DNA of 64,000 nucleotides from Aotearoamyces nothofagi. Lineage: Eukaryota > Ascomycota > Leotiomycetes > Leotiales > Tympanidaceae. Where the stretch lies: assembly GCA_015345905.1 (NCBI GenBank), contig JADDTR010000007.1, forward strand, positions 62,001-126,000, given 5' to 3'. Position 1 is the stretch's first letter. Every line of letters starts with the position of its first letter. The notes under the pieces are model-generated. The model searched no databases. It was not told the DNA's origin and saw only the letters and a list, made by a program, of their open reading frames with translations. Shown piece by piece: positions 1 to 10,604 of this stretch. Position numbers and translations under genes: made by a program.

Positions 1-1679
1 GCGGCCTCTTGTCCACGCCCATGAGGCCGAAGACGGCCATCTGGGCGCCCCTGACGCTGTACTCGACGGTGAAGACCGTGTCCCTCTCGATCTCGACAAA
101 CTGGCCCAGCAGGGCCAGGTTGGTGCTTGCTTCGGGGATGACCTTGGGGCGGTCGGCGTACTTGCGGGTCAGGAACTGGCTCGTGATGAAGGGCATCATG
201 CACGGGATGGTGGTCGAGCGCTCCAGCGTCGGGTGCGCGGGGAAGCTGAGGTGGCCGAGCAGCTCGGTCAGGATCTCGGCCCCGCTGCAGGCGGCCATGG
301 CCTTCTGCACGAAGTTGCCGGCCTTGTCGGGGTGCAGGCCGTAGCCCCAGAAGACCTGGACGTCGGCCGGCTGGTTGAGGAAGTGCGGCTGTTTCGGGAC
401 CACGATGCTCATGAGCCAGTTGCTGTCCTTGAAGGTGACGAGGGCGCCGGTGCCGGGCGTGTTGCCGCTCCACTTCACCAGTCTCTCGAAGAACGACGGC
501 TCGCGCAGCGTCGTGGTGAAGGAGAGCCAGTTTGATTCTTCCGGCCGCGAATAGAAGTTGGCCGGGTTGCCGAAGGCTGCTGCGTGAGGCGTCTTGGTGA
601 AGGAGTCCCAGAGAGCCCATGCTCCGTCGGGCGCTGTCTTGCCGGCTTCTGGTTTCGGGAGAGGAGCTGGCGCCGTGGTGTTGCTTCCGATCGAGGCATA
701 TGAGGTCATGGAGCCGATGGTTACAAAGACAACGTCTTGGGCCTCCACGTGGATGACTCCGGTGGTACCGTGGGAATCCGTGTGGATCTCCTCGACCGTG
801 ATTTTGGGCGAGTCCTGGAACGAGAGGCTTGTTACTTTGGTGTCTGGAGGATGTTAGCATGGTGATATCTGCAGGGGTGATAGAGGTAGGAGTTACCGTA
901 TCGAAAGTCAACACCTTGTTTCTTGAGGTATGTCTCGATGGGCAAAATTATCGAGTCGAACTGGTTTAATGGCGTGCGATCGACACCAGCTAGGGTGTTG
1001 ATCCTCTTGACTTCGTGCACGAATCTGTGGAGATATCTCTTGAACTCTACTGCGCTGTGCCATGGCTGGAAAGCAAACCTGAAACGTGATCAGCCTCCTC
1101 GCCCGGTCTCTACTGCTGGAGAGCTTACATAGTTGCCCACATGTACCAGAACTTGGTGTCGAAGAAGGATTTGTCAAAGCATTCATTAATCCGTAGGGTG
1201 CCAAGACTCTTCTCGCCTTCCGTCATCATTTTGACGAGGTCGAGTTTGTCTTTTCCATGCAGGCCAAGTCCCTTGACATCCATGATCTCGGGGCCCTCGG
1301 CCCCCTTCGCGACGAGTCTGGCATGCGAGTGTGTCTTATTCTCGGGGACTGCGTTGAACTCGTCGATCTCTTGCTTGACGGTCTTGTCGGGATCGGTCAG
1401 GGACGGGATTTTGGAGAGCAGCTCATAGAGGCAGAGATAGCTGAAGTTCAGCATCCGGCCTCCTCGCAAGATGTAGCCTTTCTCTGCCGTGCCGGCTCCG
1501 TCCATCGAGCCGCCTGGGAGCGGGCCAGACTCGATGATGTGGACCTGGGACGGCGGCACGTGGGCATCTTGGATGAGATGTACTGCGGATGCCAAAGACG
1601 CGATGCCTCCACCGACGAGATACGCATTCGTCTTGGTCGGGTCCCTCTTGTGAGTGCGTGAATATGCGACTGATGACAT
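1..1679 (-). CDS. Oleate hydratase / MCRA-family flavoprotein, 5' part of gene
   Basis: Exons 1679-1129, 1078-897 and 834-1; the gene continues past the left edge (about 522 codons visible). Known role of the family: FAD-dependent hydration of the cis-9 double bond of oleic or linoleic acid to hydroxy fatty acids. The N-terminus has a dinucleotide-binding signature (YLVGGGIASLASA, about residues 21-33) and the family-typical segments ESGPLPGGSMDG, GYILRGGRMLNF and YLCLYELL. FQPWHSAVEFKRYLHRF and the GVDRTPLNQFDSIILP region are also MCRA-like. Both introns are about 50-62 bp with GT..AG ends, and phases agree (2, then 1). Exon 1 ends inside an internal Met codon (AT|G). The start is the first ATG before the FAD motif. 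Function is by family resemblance; cofactor and substrate are inferred. Confidence 0.9.
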
Positions 1680-2486
1680 TCCAATATATGATTATAGTAT
1701 TCTGATATATGATTATAGTATTTATTCTGATGAGTTATCTGATTCTGGGTATCATGAACAGTGGAATCCTCCAGTACACAATGATAAGCAGCCCTTATAT
1801 ACCTGAGCAGCCCACACACGGGCACCCTGGCATATGCAACGTATAATCTACCTCGGATACAGCGAGTGCCATGACGAAATGCGCAGCAAAGGGAGTCATA
1901 CGACTCCTATAGAGAGCAAGCACGCATGAGCACTAAATGAAGAGAGAAAGGCCACCGGCGAGCTTCCGTACGGCTTTGGCATGGAGGCGATTACTCGATG
2001 CGATATTCACATGCCAGTGGACTCCACAGAAGAAAAGGGTCAGGGGGCCCCGGAGGACTCGACAGGAGCTGGAGTAGGGGCTAGGGGTCGTATGATGGCC
2101 GCCGAGGCCGAGGTTTCCGCCCTGAACGCGGCGGCTGCGCAAGGAGCGGACGCGGCTGGATTCCCCAGAAGCATGGAGAACCCGGTCGTGGGAGGATATG
2201 GTGATCCACGTGATACGGAAGAGGCAAGGGGGCGGATGGCCCGAGTTCCGTGGCCGACGGGTGAATTGGCTGGGATTCGCACGGATTGCACGTCGTCGCC
2301 GTCTCTGTCGCCCCCTTTTTGTCATGAGACTCTGGGAGCTGGAGACGTCGGCCATCTCGCCATCTGGCCGTCTCGGCGCGCAAATGTTCTTCCGGCCCGG
2401 CGCAGCCAGCTGCAGCCGCGGATCTGATAGCGGCAATCGCGCATCCGGTCACGGTTCTGCCCCTCGACGACCCCACCACGCCGGGA
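1680..2486. other. Intergenic, divergent promoter region
   Basis: Lies between the divergent oleate hydratase and FPGS-like genes. A near-perfect direct repeat of about 20 bp (TATATGATTATAGTATT core) occurs twice at about 1684-1722. The rest from 2000 is GC-richer, with overlapping short frames on both strands that show no recognisable protein. Confidence 0.5.
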
Positions 2487-4324
2487 ATGAGCAATGCACT
2501 CGTTCACAACTTCCGGGTCCTGAATAGGAGCTTCAAAGGGATTGCGGGAGCGTACTCTGCCAGCACCGGCCTGCGCGGAATCGCTGCCATGGCGAGCAGA
2601 ACTTATGACGTGCGACCAGCCTCTGATAAGCCCCGAGTCCTCATCACTAACTCCCCCGTAGGATGCGGTCGACGCACTGAACACCCTCCAGACAAATTTC
2701 AAGGTGTTGGATCAGCGCAGGAGAGCGGGCGTCAGAGTTGACGAGAGCGCCAACGAGGACATGAGACGATGGCTCCGGCGGATTGGGTATTCGGTACAGC
2801 TCCAGAGACGGATTTCTGTGCCGGGTCGAGCTGACGGAGATGTAGACACGTGACCTCGACCGGCTGAACGTCGTTCACGTCGCTGGAACCAAGGGGAAGG
2901 GCACGACGTGTGCCTACGTCGACTCCATCCTCTCATTCTACCGGCAGAGCCAGGGCCTTCCGAAGAAAACCGGACTCTTCACCTCGCCGCACCTCGTAGC
3001 AGTGCGCGAGCGCATCCGCGTCAACTCAGCACCAATCCCAGCCCAGCTCTTTGCAAAGTACTTCTTCGAGGTCTGGGACCTTCTTGAATCGTCCGCCGCG
3101 GCTGCGGCTCTCGATCCGGCCGACAAGCCCGGGTACTTCCGCTATCTGACCTTGATGAGCTTCCATGTCTTCCTGAGCGAGGGTGTCGACGTGGCAGTCT
3201 ACGAAGTGGGCGTTGGCGGAGAGTACGATTCTACCAATATCGTGGAGCGGCCTGCCGTCGCTGGCATCTCGACGCTGGGCATAGACCACGTGTTCGCGCT
3301 GGGCGAGACCGTTGCACAGGTGGCGTGGCACAAAGCGGGTATCCTGAAGACCGGCAGTCCAGCATTTACGGTGAACCAGGTGCCGGCTGCAGCAGAAGTC
3401 GTCACCCGAAGAGCGCAAGAGAAGGGGGTGGAACTTGCCTTTGTGGAGATAAACCCGTTGCTGAAGGATGTGAAAATCCAGCCAGCTGCGGATTTCCAGC
3501 GCGCGAATGCCAGCCTCGCAATTGCTCTGACGAACACGGTGCTTAGAAAGATCAACCCTTCGTTCTCTCTCCCAGAGGGAAAACTACCACAGGAATTCGT
3601 AAACGGCCTGGAACAGGTTGTCTGGCGCGGTCGGTGCGAGACAAAGATTGAAGGCAATATTCACTGGTATCTAGACGGTGCTCATACAGCAGATAGTCTC
3701 AAGGTTGCTGCACAGTGGTTTGGCAGTCAGAGTTCACAGAGGTAATGCAATTACTTTCACTCTAGCGGTGCCTCTCAACTAACAACGGGCAGTCCTGGAA
3801 CTCGTGTTCTCATTTTCAACCAGCAGGGCCGGCCCGAGGCCGTCGAGCTTCTCGAAGGCCTCTTCACAGCCCTCGCGGCACAGAACCTCGTCAAATTCGA
3901 CCATGTCGTCTTCTGTACAAACGTTACCTATGCGGAGAAAGGCTACAAAAGAGGTTCGTCGCAATCCCAGCTTTACAATACAATCCCAGCTTTACAATAC
4001 AATCCCAGCTTTACAATACAATCCCAGCTTTACAATACAATCCCAGCTTTACAATCCCTGACTCATCCTCTAGATTTCATAAACCTCACTTACGACCCGG
4101 CCGCAATCGCTAGCCTCACCGTCCAGAAGCAATTCGCTTCGAAATGGGCGTCGCTGGATCCCAGTGCTGTAGTGAAAGTGACACCCAGTATCGAAGAAGC
4201 CCTCGACTACGTAAAGGCTCTGTCGAAAGAGAGCGGGGACAAGGAAGCACAGGCCTTCATAACCGGGAGCCTGCATCTGGTTGGTGGCGCGTTGGGGGTC
4301 CTTGAGGGGGCCAGCGTTTTGTAA
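2487..4324 (+). CDS. Folylpolyglutamate synthase-like, intron-rich paralogue (520 aa)
   Basis: Exons 2487-2609, 2662-2793, 2846-3741, 3793-3953 and 4074-4324; all phases agree. The family adds glutamates to folates (ATP + folate + Glu). The P-loop GTKGKGTT follows VVHVA, then come TGLFTSPHLVAVRERIRVN, PGYFRYLT, VGVGGEYDSTNIVE, GIDHVFALG, WHKAGI, WYLDGAHTADS, VLIFNQQ and a C-terminal ITGSLHLVGG-type end, so all usual blocks are present. Two in-frame starts exist: ATG 2487 gives a basic, Ser-rich leader that looks mitochondrial, and ATG 2589 gives MASRTYDDA, which matches the start of the mature neighbour. This is the usual dual mitochondrial/cytosolic arrangement for FPGS. Intron 4 (3954-4073) carries a 19-bp tandem repeat. 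The gene is tail to tail with the intronless FPGS at 4472-6103. It appears intact but diverged; whether it still makes polyglutamates is unknown. Confidence 0.88.
3966..4056 (+). repeat. 19-bp tandem repeat, about 5 copies, inside an FPGS-like intron
   Basis: The unit CCCAGCTTTACAATACAAT starts at 3966, 3985, 4004, 4023 and 4042, with almost no divergence between copies. It lies wholly within the intron 3954-4073 and more than doubles that intron compared with the gene's other introns (51-52 bp). Confidence 0.95.
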
Positions 4325-4471
4325 AATCTATAGATTACTCTGGATCTTACCCTTAGAGAGAGGATTCCATCTCAACTATTAACATATCTACCTACTGCCA
4401 TGACGGGCTTGGCAAGATATGGAGATGTCAAAATAGCTTGTGATTTAGAAGTAATTTAGACCCAACGCAAG

Positions 4472-6103
4472 TCAAGGTACCGCTGTGTCCCGTTCGAGGA
4501 CCTTGAGAGCGCCGCCTACTAGGTAGAGACTCCCAGTGATGAGCACACGAAAGACGCTCTGATCTTTTGCCGCAGCCCTGGCGAGATCGATAGCTTCCTC
4601 GATGCTGCCGTAAACGAAGACCTCTGTGTTCGGCTCAATGTGGCTCCAGGCCTCAGCCGTAGCCTCTTGAACGGCCAATACGCCAGCGCCTCGTGCGGCG
4701 GAGACAGCTTGCTTCTCGGGAGTATTGGTGCAAAACGCAGCATATCCGAAGAGATCGCCTCGCCCAACGGTGTCTTTCAAACCGTCGTGGAGGGCCTTCA
4801 CCAGAGCAGCGGCGTTCCGGTCCTGCTGGTTGAAGATGAGCATCGTGTGCCCTCGCTCGTCCGGTTTCAACTTTCCCCCGAACCATTGCGCTGCCGCCTT
4901 GATGCTGTCCATGGTGTGTGCTCCGTCGAGACACCATTCTATGTTGCCTTCGATTCTCACTTCACACCGTCCTTCCCAATTGACCTTTTCCAGGCCTCTT
5001 GAGAACTCTGCAGGAAGCTTCTTCTGAAGGACATCCGTAATGCCAAGTTGCTCGAGATGGGCAGCTGCGACAGCGATCGCAAGGCTGGCGTTGTCCTTCT
5101 GGAAGTCGCCCTCTAGACCTAGCTTTACAGCCCCGCTATCTACATCCTCCCTTCTCTCGACAATATTTAATGTAGCACCCTTCTCGATAGCCCTCTCCTT
5201 CAGGACCGCGGTTGCCTCGTCAACTTGAGGCACTGTAAAACATGCCACACCATCCTTCATGATCCCAGCCTTGTTCCACGCAATGCTCTCGATAGTATTT
5301 CCAAGCATGCCCACATGATCAATCCCCAACCTTGTAATAGCAGCGACCGAAACAGCATCCCTAGTGAGGATATTCGTGCTGTCGTATTCGCCGCCGATGC
5401 CGCACTCCATGATTGCCGTCTGGATCCCCTCTTGCAGGAAGACATGCAGAGCCATGATTGTCAGGTATCGAAAATAGCCTGGCTTCGTTGCCGCACTCGT
5501 AGGATCAGAGTGTCCAGCAGCTTCGGCGGAGGCGCTGAACCGGTCCCACAGGTCGAAGAAGTAACGGGCAAATAGATCCTGAGATATTACAGTGTTGCCG
5601 AGCCGTATGCGTTCACGAACCGTTATGAGATGCGGGCTTGTGTACAGGCCTATTTTCCCCAACGCATTTGTATTGCCAGCTTTGCGCACGCCGTGACTCG
5701 CAACGGACCCTGAAGATTCGTGATACTGCTGTAAAATCGAGGCAATCATAGCACTAACACTGCCCTTCCCCTTTGTACCGGCAACATGTATGACTCGGAG
5801 CTTATTGAAATCATCGACCGCATACCCGGCCTTTCGAACCCAATCTAGCATCTCTGGGATCGCATCTTGGTTCATGTCCCTGCCGGAATCTTGCACCATG
5901 CTGACGATAGTGCGATTGGACTGGATGGATTCTAGCAGAGCGAGCGCATCGTCGTAGGTTCGAGCTGCAGCAGCCATGGCTGGATTCGCAGTTGTGTGGA
6001 AAGCGACGGCGGAGGTTGAACAAGAAAACACTCGGGATTTTTTTGGAGGGAGTCCTGATTTAATCAGTACGCGGAGTAATGAGGATGGACGTAAAAATGG
6101 CAT
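4472..6103 (-). CDS. MET7: Folylpolyglutamate synthase, single exon (543 aa)
   Basis: Catalyses ATP-dependent chain extension of folate polyglutamates, in the cytosol and mitochondrion, for one-carbon metabolism. The reading frame is uninterrupted. P-loop GTKGKGSVSA follows VIHVA; then IGLYTSPHLITVRERIRL, PGYFRYLTIMALHVFLQEG, CGIGGEYDSTNIL, GIDHVGMLGNTIESIAWNKAGI, CLDGAHTMDS, MLIFNQQ and ITGSLYLVGGALKVLE. ATG 6103 gives an Arg/Lys/Ser-rich leader of about 42 residues that looks like a mitochondrial presequence; ATG 5977 (MAAAARTYDDA) would give the cytosolic form. About 150 bp separates its stop from that of the convergent paralogue at 2487-4324. Length matches the family. This copy is the more conserved of the two and is probably the housekeeping enzyme. 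Confidence 0.95.
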   Translation of the reverse strand: MPFLRPSSLLRVLIKSGLPPKKSRVFSCSTSAVAFHTTANPAMAAAARTYDDALALLESIQSNRTIVSMVQDSGRDMNQDAIPEMLDWVRKAGYAVDDFNKLRVIHVAGTKGKGSVSAMIASILQQYHESSGSVASHGVRKAGNTNALGKIGLYTSPHLITVRERIRLGNTVISQDLFARYFFDLWDRFSASAEAAGHSDPTSAATKPGYFRYLTIMALHVFLQEGIQTAIMECGIGGEYDSTNILTRDAVSVAAITRLGIDHVGMLGNTIESIAWNKAGIMKDGVACFTVPQVDEATAVLKERAIEKGATLNIVERREDVDSGAVKLGLEGDFQKDNASLAIAVAAAHLEQLGITDVLQKKLPAEFSRGLEKVNWEGRCEVRIEGNIEWCLDGAHTMDSIKAAAQWFGGKLKPDERGHTMLIFNQQDRNAAALVKALHDGLKDTVGRGDLFGYAAFCTNTPEKQAVSAARGAGVLAVQEATAEAWSHIEPNTEVFVYGSIEEAIDLARAAAKDQSVFRVLITGSLYLVGGALKVLERDTAVP

Positions 6104-6478
6104 TGGCACATTCTATACATTCGAGACTGGTGAGTGAGCATACAGTGGGTAAGACCTAAGGTTGCTTATGTACTTCTGAAGTTACGCGCGATTTTAATCA
6201 AGGCTCAGCCTCGCGTTGCGCATTCGACGGATTTTGACGAGGCTCCAGAAGCGGGATAAATCTACAGAACTCTACAAAAGCCCCGAGATGAACATAATTT
6301 ACTGTCTTTATGGCTTTTAATACTTGGACCTGAGATACACGAACGGGCAAAGATTGACACGAATTGTCAACTACAGCAGGTACTGTACATATCTATTTTG
6401 GTCTTGTACGTGTACAGTGACTACCAGCAAGCTACTTTATGACAGCTGCCGCATGTCGAGGTTAACATAGGAAATGAT
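6104..6478. other. Intergenic between FPGS and MIC60
   Basis: Contains the FPGS promoter and the MIC60 3' end. I see no gene or repeat. Confidence 0.5.
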
Positions 6479-8690
6479 TTATTCAACCCTCAAACTCTGA
6501 AGTCTAGCTTCGGCGGCAATCACCTGTCAAAAGATTAGTCCATGCAGTACTATTCGTTCTGCAGATTGACTTACATCTAGTGCTTGCTGCACCTCCAAAA
6601 CCTTTCTGACTTCACTAAGCCAGTCTTTGCTCAAGGTCTTTGCCCATCCATTCAATCCATTCATCTCTCGCGCCGCCTCGTCCAGGTTTCCCTCCTCGAG
6701 GAATGTCTCGGTTCTCGTAAGAATACTTTCAACATCATCACCGACTACTAGCCCCTTCTTCTTAAAGAGAAGCTTGCTCAAAATGTAACTCGAGGCATGG
6801 CTAGCCAAACCAGCCTCGTCTGGTAGCAGAGATGCCTTGCGCACTTCGCCTGCTACCCGGCGGAATCGGTCGATAAGCTGCGCCGAACTTGGGATGCCTC
6901 GTTGATACGCTGTGGGGTTGATAGAGGCAATAGCAGCATTCACAACGGGGTCATCAGATGCAATTTCCTTTAGTGCAGCAAGTTCTCGAGTGAAGGGTCG
7001 AGGGGTCTGTGCCTTTTCTAAATTAGCACGGACAGCCTCAACGGCTACGTGAAGCTGCTGCGTTTTCAGGTTCGTGTCGACAACGGAGTTAAAGTCGGTT
7101 GCTATCTTCTCCAGGTCATGGACAGTGTTGGATAGGTCAGAGAGCTTCCCAAGTCTGCTGTTGCGCTCCTCCTCCACACGATCCTTGATCTCAGTAATGA
7201 ACTTTCGCTTCAATTCGACAGCCTGCTCAAGAAGCTCGTTACGGAGTCGCTGTTCATTGACTTGATTGGCACGGTCAATTTCGGACTTGAGCTTTTGATC
7301 ATAACTTTGTCTCAGTTTTTGGCGTTCTTGCTCATATTCATCTCTCCACTTGGTTTCTTGGTCGTGCATTTCAGACTCAAGCCGGCGGATAAGTTCTTTA
7401 GCGGCGCGATCGAAGTCATCGTGAGAGGCCAGTACTTTTGCATCTGCCTCCTTCAATGCATCTTCTTTCAGGGCCTTAATCTTACTACCAACCTGAGTCA
7501 GAGCAGACTTTGCCTTACCGATAGTGGATGAGAATTTGTCATTGGCATTGTCAGCGTTGACCACCAATATGATGTCATTGACAATTTTAACCAAATCTTG
7601 CACTAGAGGCTCGTCGGCATCTTTGATGTTAATAGGATCGATACGCGTAACTTCAGTAGGAAACACAGAAGGCTCGTCAACTTCCGGTACCTTGTATTCT
7701 GGCTTTGATTCCGTAGTGGGAGCCAACTGCTTTGGTGGCTTAGGCTCCTCCTTTGCTGGGGCGACGACCGCTGGCTCTTCAACCTTAGGTTCCGGGGTCT
7801 TGCTAGCAGGTGCTGGTGGTGCTGGAGCTGGGTCACTGGATGCTCTGGCTGCCTTAGCCTTTTCCACTGCTTCGACCTGTTCTTTGGTAATGGCATCTAC
7901 AGGATTCGGTACAGCATCCGATGGTTTAGTCGCATCATGCTTGGTAGCATCGAAGGTCTTCGCATTCTCGGCAATTTTCCATGATACTCCACTTTGACTT
8001 GGAATTGTAACTTGGCGTCCCGTATCTCTAGTCCGGGAGCGATTGGCTGCTGTTGGGAACCTTTTCCGGAACTCTTGTTCCTCAAAGTAGAGGACAGCAT
8101 CTTCGCCAAAGGGTATGTATTCTGTGAAGAAATCGTGAAAGTTGTCATTTATTCGAGAATAGTAGACCCCACCGGCAAAACCTGACACAGAAAGGAATAA
8201 AATGGTCGTAAATAACTTTCGAAGGAACCTTCGAGGTTTTCGAGGAGGTGGAGGAGGTAGAGCTGAGGCCCCTGTCGGGGGAGGGGGTGGTGAACCCGCA
8301 GTTGGCGCGTGTGGAACGAGTGGCACGCCTGAAGAAGGAATCGTAGACTCAGAAGGAGTTGTAGGTGGTTGGTTAATGATCGAAGAGCTCAAGGATGTGG
8401 CTACAGGGCCAGGTGGAGGAGGTTGATTCGTGCTTGTACTAGCAGAGCCCGGGAGGACGACGGGATTCGAATCGTTGATGGTAGGTTTCTTCACATCGGC
8501 AAAGGATCTCTAGCCATAGCAAAAACATGTTAGCAGCATTCTGAGACTTCAATGCGAGTAATTAGGTATTCCATACGGTTACAACCGGAAAGGCGGCACC
8601 AGGCGTCGCAGCAAGCCATTGGCGCCCGGCTTTGGCTGCATTAGAGCCATAGCCAAAAACCCTCGCCGATTGAAGAGAAGCTCTCAGCAT
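6479..8690 (-). CDS. MIC60: MICOS complex subunit MIC60 / mitofilin (697 aa)
   Basis: Exons 8690-8577, 8509-6575 and 6523-6479, with introns of 67 and 51 bp and consistent phases. Mitofilin anchors cristae junctions in the mitochondrial inner membrane. The N-terminal ~45 residues are Arg/Ala/Ser-rich (presequence), followed by a Pro/Ser/Thr stretch. A single transmembrane segment (about residues 130-150) ends in GGVYYSRINDNFHDFFTEY, the typical mitofilin segment right after the membrane. A Lys/Glu/Pro-rich linker, long coiled coil (about 320-510) and a C-terminal mitofilin domain (LLPDEAGLASHASSYI, GNLDEAAREMNGLNGWAK) follow. The last small exon restores the conserved end ALDVIAAEARLQSLRVE. 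ATG 8690 is chosen because it begins the presequence; an in-frame upstream ATG at 8876 would add 62 residues unlike the family. Confidence 0.93.
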
Positions 8691-9235
8691 TACGGCCTGC
8701 GTTGCACGATTGTAGGGTGTTGGGGTGTTGGAAGGTTGAATCGTGTGCTCCGGCAGAAAGGCTGTTGAGATGAGAGCTCCAGGAAGCTGCCGAACGCCAA
8801 GACTTCCGATGATGCCCGGTACTCGGTGAGCCCTGAACAACGAAGATGGGAAATTTACAAAACATCGGTTCAACATCGTCTATACATCGTCTATAGTGAA
8901 TTCATTAAAATCCCATAAGCTATAGTAACTGGTCTTTGAATGGTTCTCTATTCCATACTATACACCCCATAGCTGCAAACCAGCACAAACGAAAGCCTAT
9001 CGCGCCTGGCATTCAATCCCTGCAAAGGCCCGAAATTACGAACAAAAAAGAAAAGGCAAGGTATTAAACGTTCCCATGTAGGGAAATATCAAAGGCAGTC
9101 ATCTAGAATCCCTCCCACCGACCTGGAGAGAGAATATTGATGTGGCGAGAAATCTGAGGTTTCTCCCACAATCTGGAAAACATGCCATGCCACATCTAGA
9201 CATCCGCAAATTACCCCATGTACCAAACTATGCAT
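8691..9235. other. Intergenic between MIC60 and Rab5
   Basis: About 545 bp that hold the MIC60 promoter and the Rab5 3' UTR. No other gene is visible. Confidence 0.5.
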
Positions 9236-10190
9236 TCAACAGCTACATGCACCAGCACCTTGTGTCAAGGCTGTCTCCGGTCGAAGATCAACTCCAGCTC
9301 TTGGGCCAGATCTTGGATTCCTTGGCCCTGCTTGATCCAGTGGAAGTTTCTTTGCAATTTCTGTGAACAATTCACGGACATTCTCCGCAGTCTTTGCGGA
9401 TGTCTCAAAGAACAGTAGGCCTGCCTCCTTCGCGTATGCTTCAGCATCGACAGTGGTGATAGCACGCTTGTCTGGCTGTTCAGTTACAAGATCGAGCTTG
9501 TTGCCGGCAAGAGCGATGATTATATTCTCGTTGGCTTGTCGCTGTAATTCCTTGACCCATGCCTTGGCTTTATCTAGTGAGGACTGTAGAGTGCGTGTAA
9601 GAATACTGTTGCATAGTATGGTTTGGGATATAATGCTTAGTTAACATACGGCTTGTGTAATATCATAAACAACAACTGCGCAGTTGGCGTTTCGGTAGTA
9701 CATAGGCGCCAGTGACTTGTATCTCTCCTGTCCAGCTGTGTCCCATATCTCAAATTTTACTGTTGTGTTTTCGTCGAGTGATATGGTTTGTGTTAGGAAA
9801 GCAGCACCGATCGTCGACTCCCGGTCTGTGTCGCTAGTCAGGGATTGGGGTGAGCTGCACAGACTATGGGTACTTACAATCATCGAATTGATCCTGCATT
9901 CTCAGATCAGCTTCAATCCATTTAATAGGCGGAAATCTTTTGGGCAACTTACTTTGACAAAACGAAGGACTAAAGAGCTCTAAATGGCAGGGTCAGGATA
10001 TCGACTTGACGGGGAAGCTTGACGGGGAAATGGAAGCTCTGGTACCTTTCCAACAGCAGACTCTCCTACAGACATACATTAGCAAATGGTTTCTCGCTGG
10101 CAAAGAGGCCAAACTACCTAGCAATACAAGTTTGAATTGCGCAAATCGCGAGTTACCGGCTCTGGGGCCTGTTGGGCCTCTGGCAGCCAT
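9236..10190 (-). CDS. Rab5-family small GTPase (Vps21/Ypt5-like, 219 aa)
   Basis: Exons 10190-10118, 10065-10046, 9979-9953, 9893-9878, 9825-9650 and 9583-9236; every phase agrees. Exons 2-4 are only 20, 27 and 16 nt. Rab5 proteins control early-endosome fusion and vacuolar protein sorting. Visible motifs are KLVLLGESAVGKSS (P-loop), the effector loop [51 protein letters not shown] and ETSAK. It ends CSC, a double-cysteine geranylgeranylation signal. The length is that of Rab5/Ypt5. The effector-loop sequence marks it as Rab5 class, not Rab1 or Rab7. The start is the only ATG giving the usual short N-terminal tail before the P-loop. It is head to head with SAC1, 414 bp away. Confidence 0.95.
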
Positions 10191-10604
10191 GCTGAGCAGA
10201 GTGGCAGTGAATCAAAGGAGGACTCGAGTTTTGAGGGCTTGGTATATGTGTCGTGAAGTGTTGGTCGCAAATTGTAACTGTGTCGCAAACAGGTCGTCTG
10301 TATTATGAAGCTGCTGCTGTTGAGGGTGACGACGGCTCGAGAGGATGGCAGACTAAGGCTGCCGGATATGATTCTGTGGCGCATTATCATAGCACGTGAT
10401 TCAGCCACCGTTAAGCAATCGCGTAGTCGTCACCGCGTATATATTTTGAGGCTGGAGAGAGGAGCTATCTCGATGCCAAACGCACCATGCTCTAACAACA
10501 TATACAACTTGGAGCCTCCAAGACCACCTTCGCAGGATCGCGGCACAACAAGGTCATAATTGCTTTGGTATTTCTGTCTCAAACCCCAATCTGTTACCGT
10601 CGTC
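10191..10604. other. Shared promoter region Rab5 / SAC1
   Basis: Head-to-head intergenic stretch of 414 bp. No other gene or clear repeat is seen. Confidence 0.45.

Noticed and set aside
1933-2527. Several frames of 83-167 codons upstream of the FPGS-like gene
   Set aside because: They overlap each other on both strands in a GC-rich promoter region and carry no known motif; only the leader from 2487 joins a real gene.
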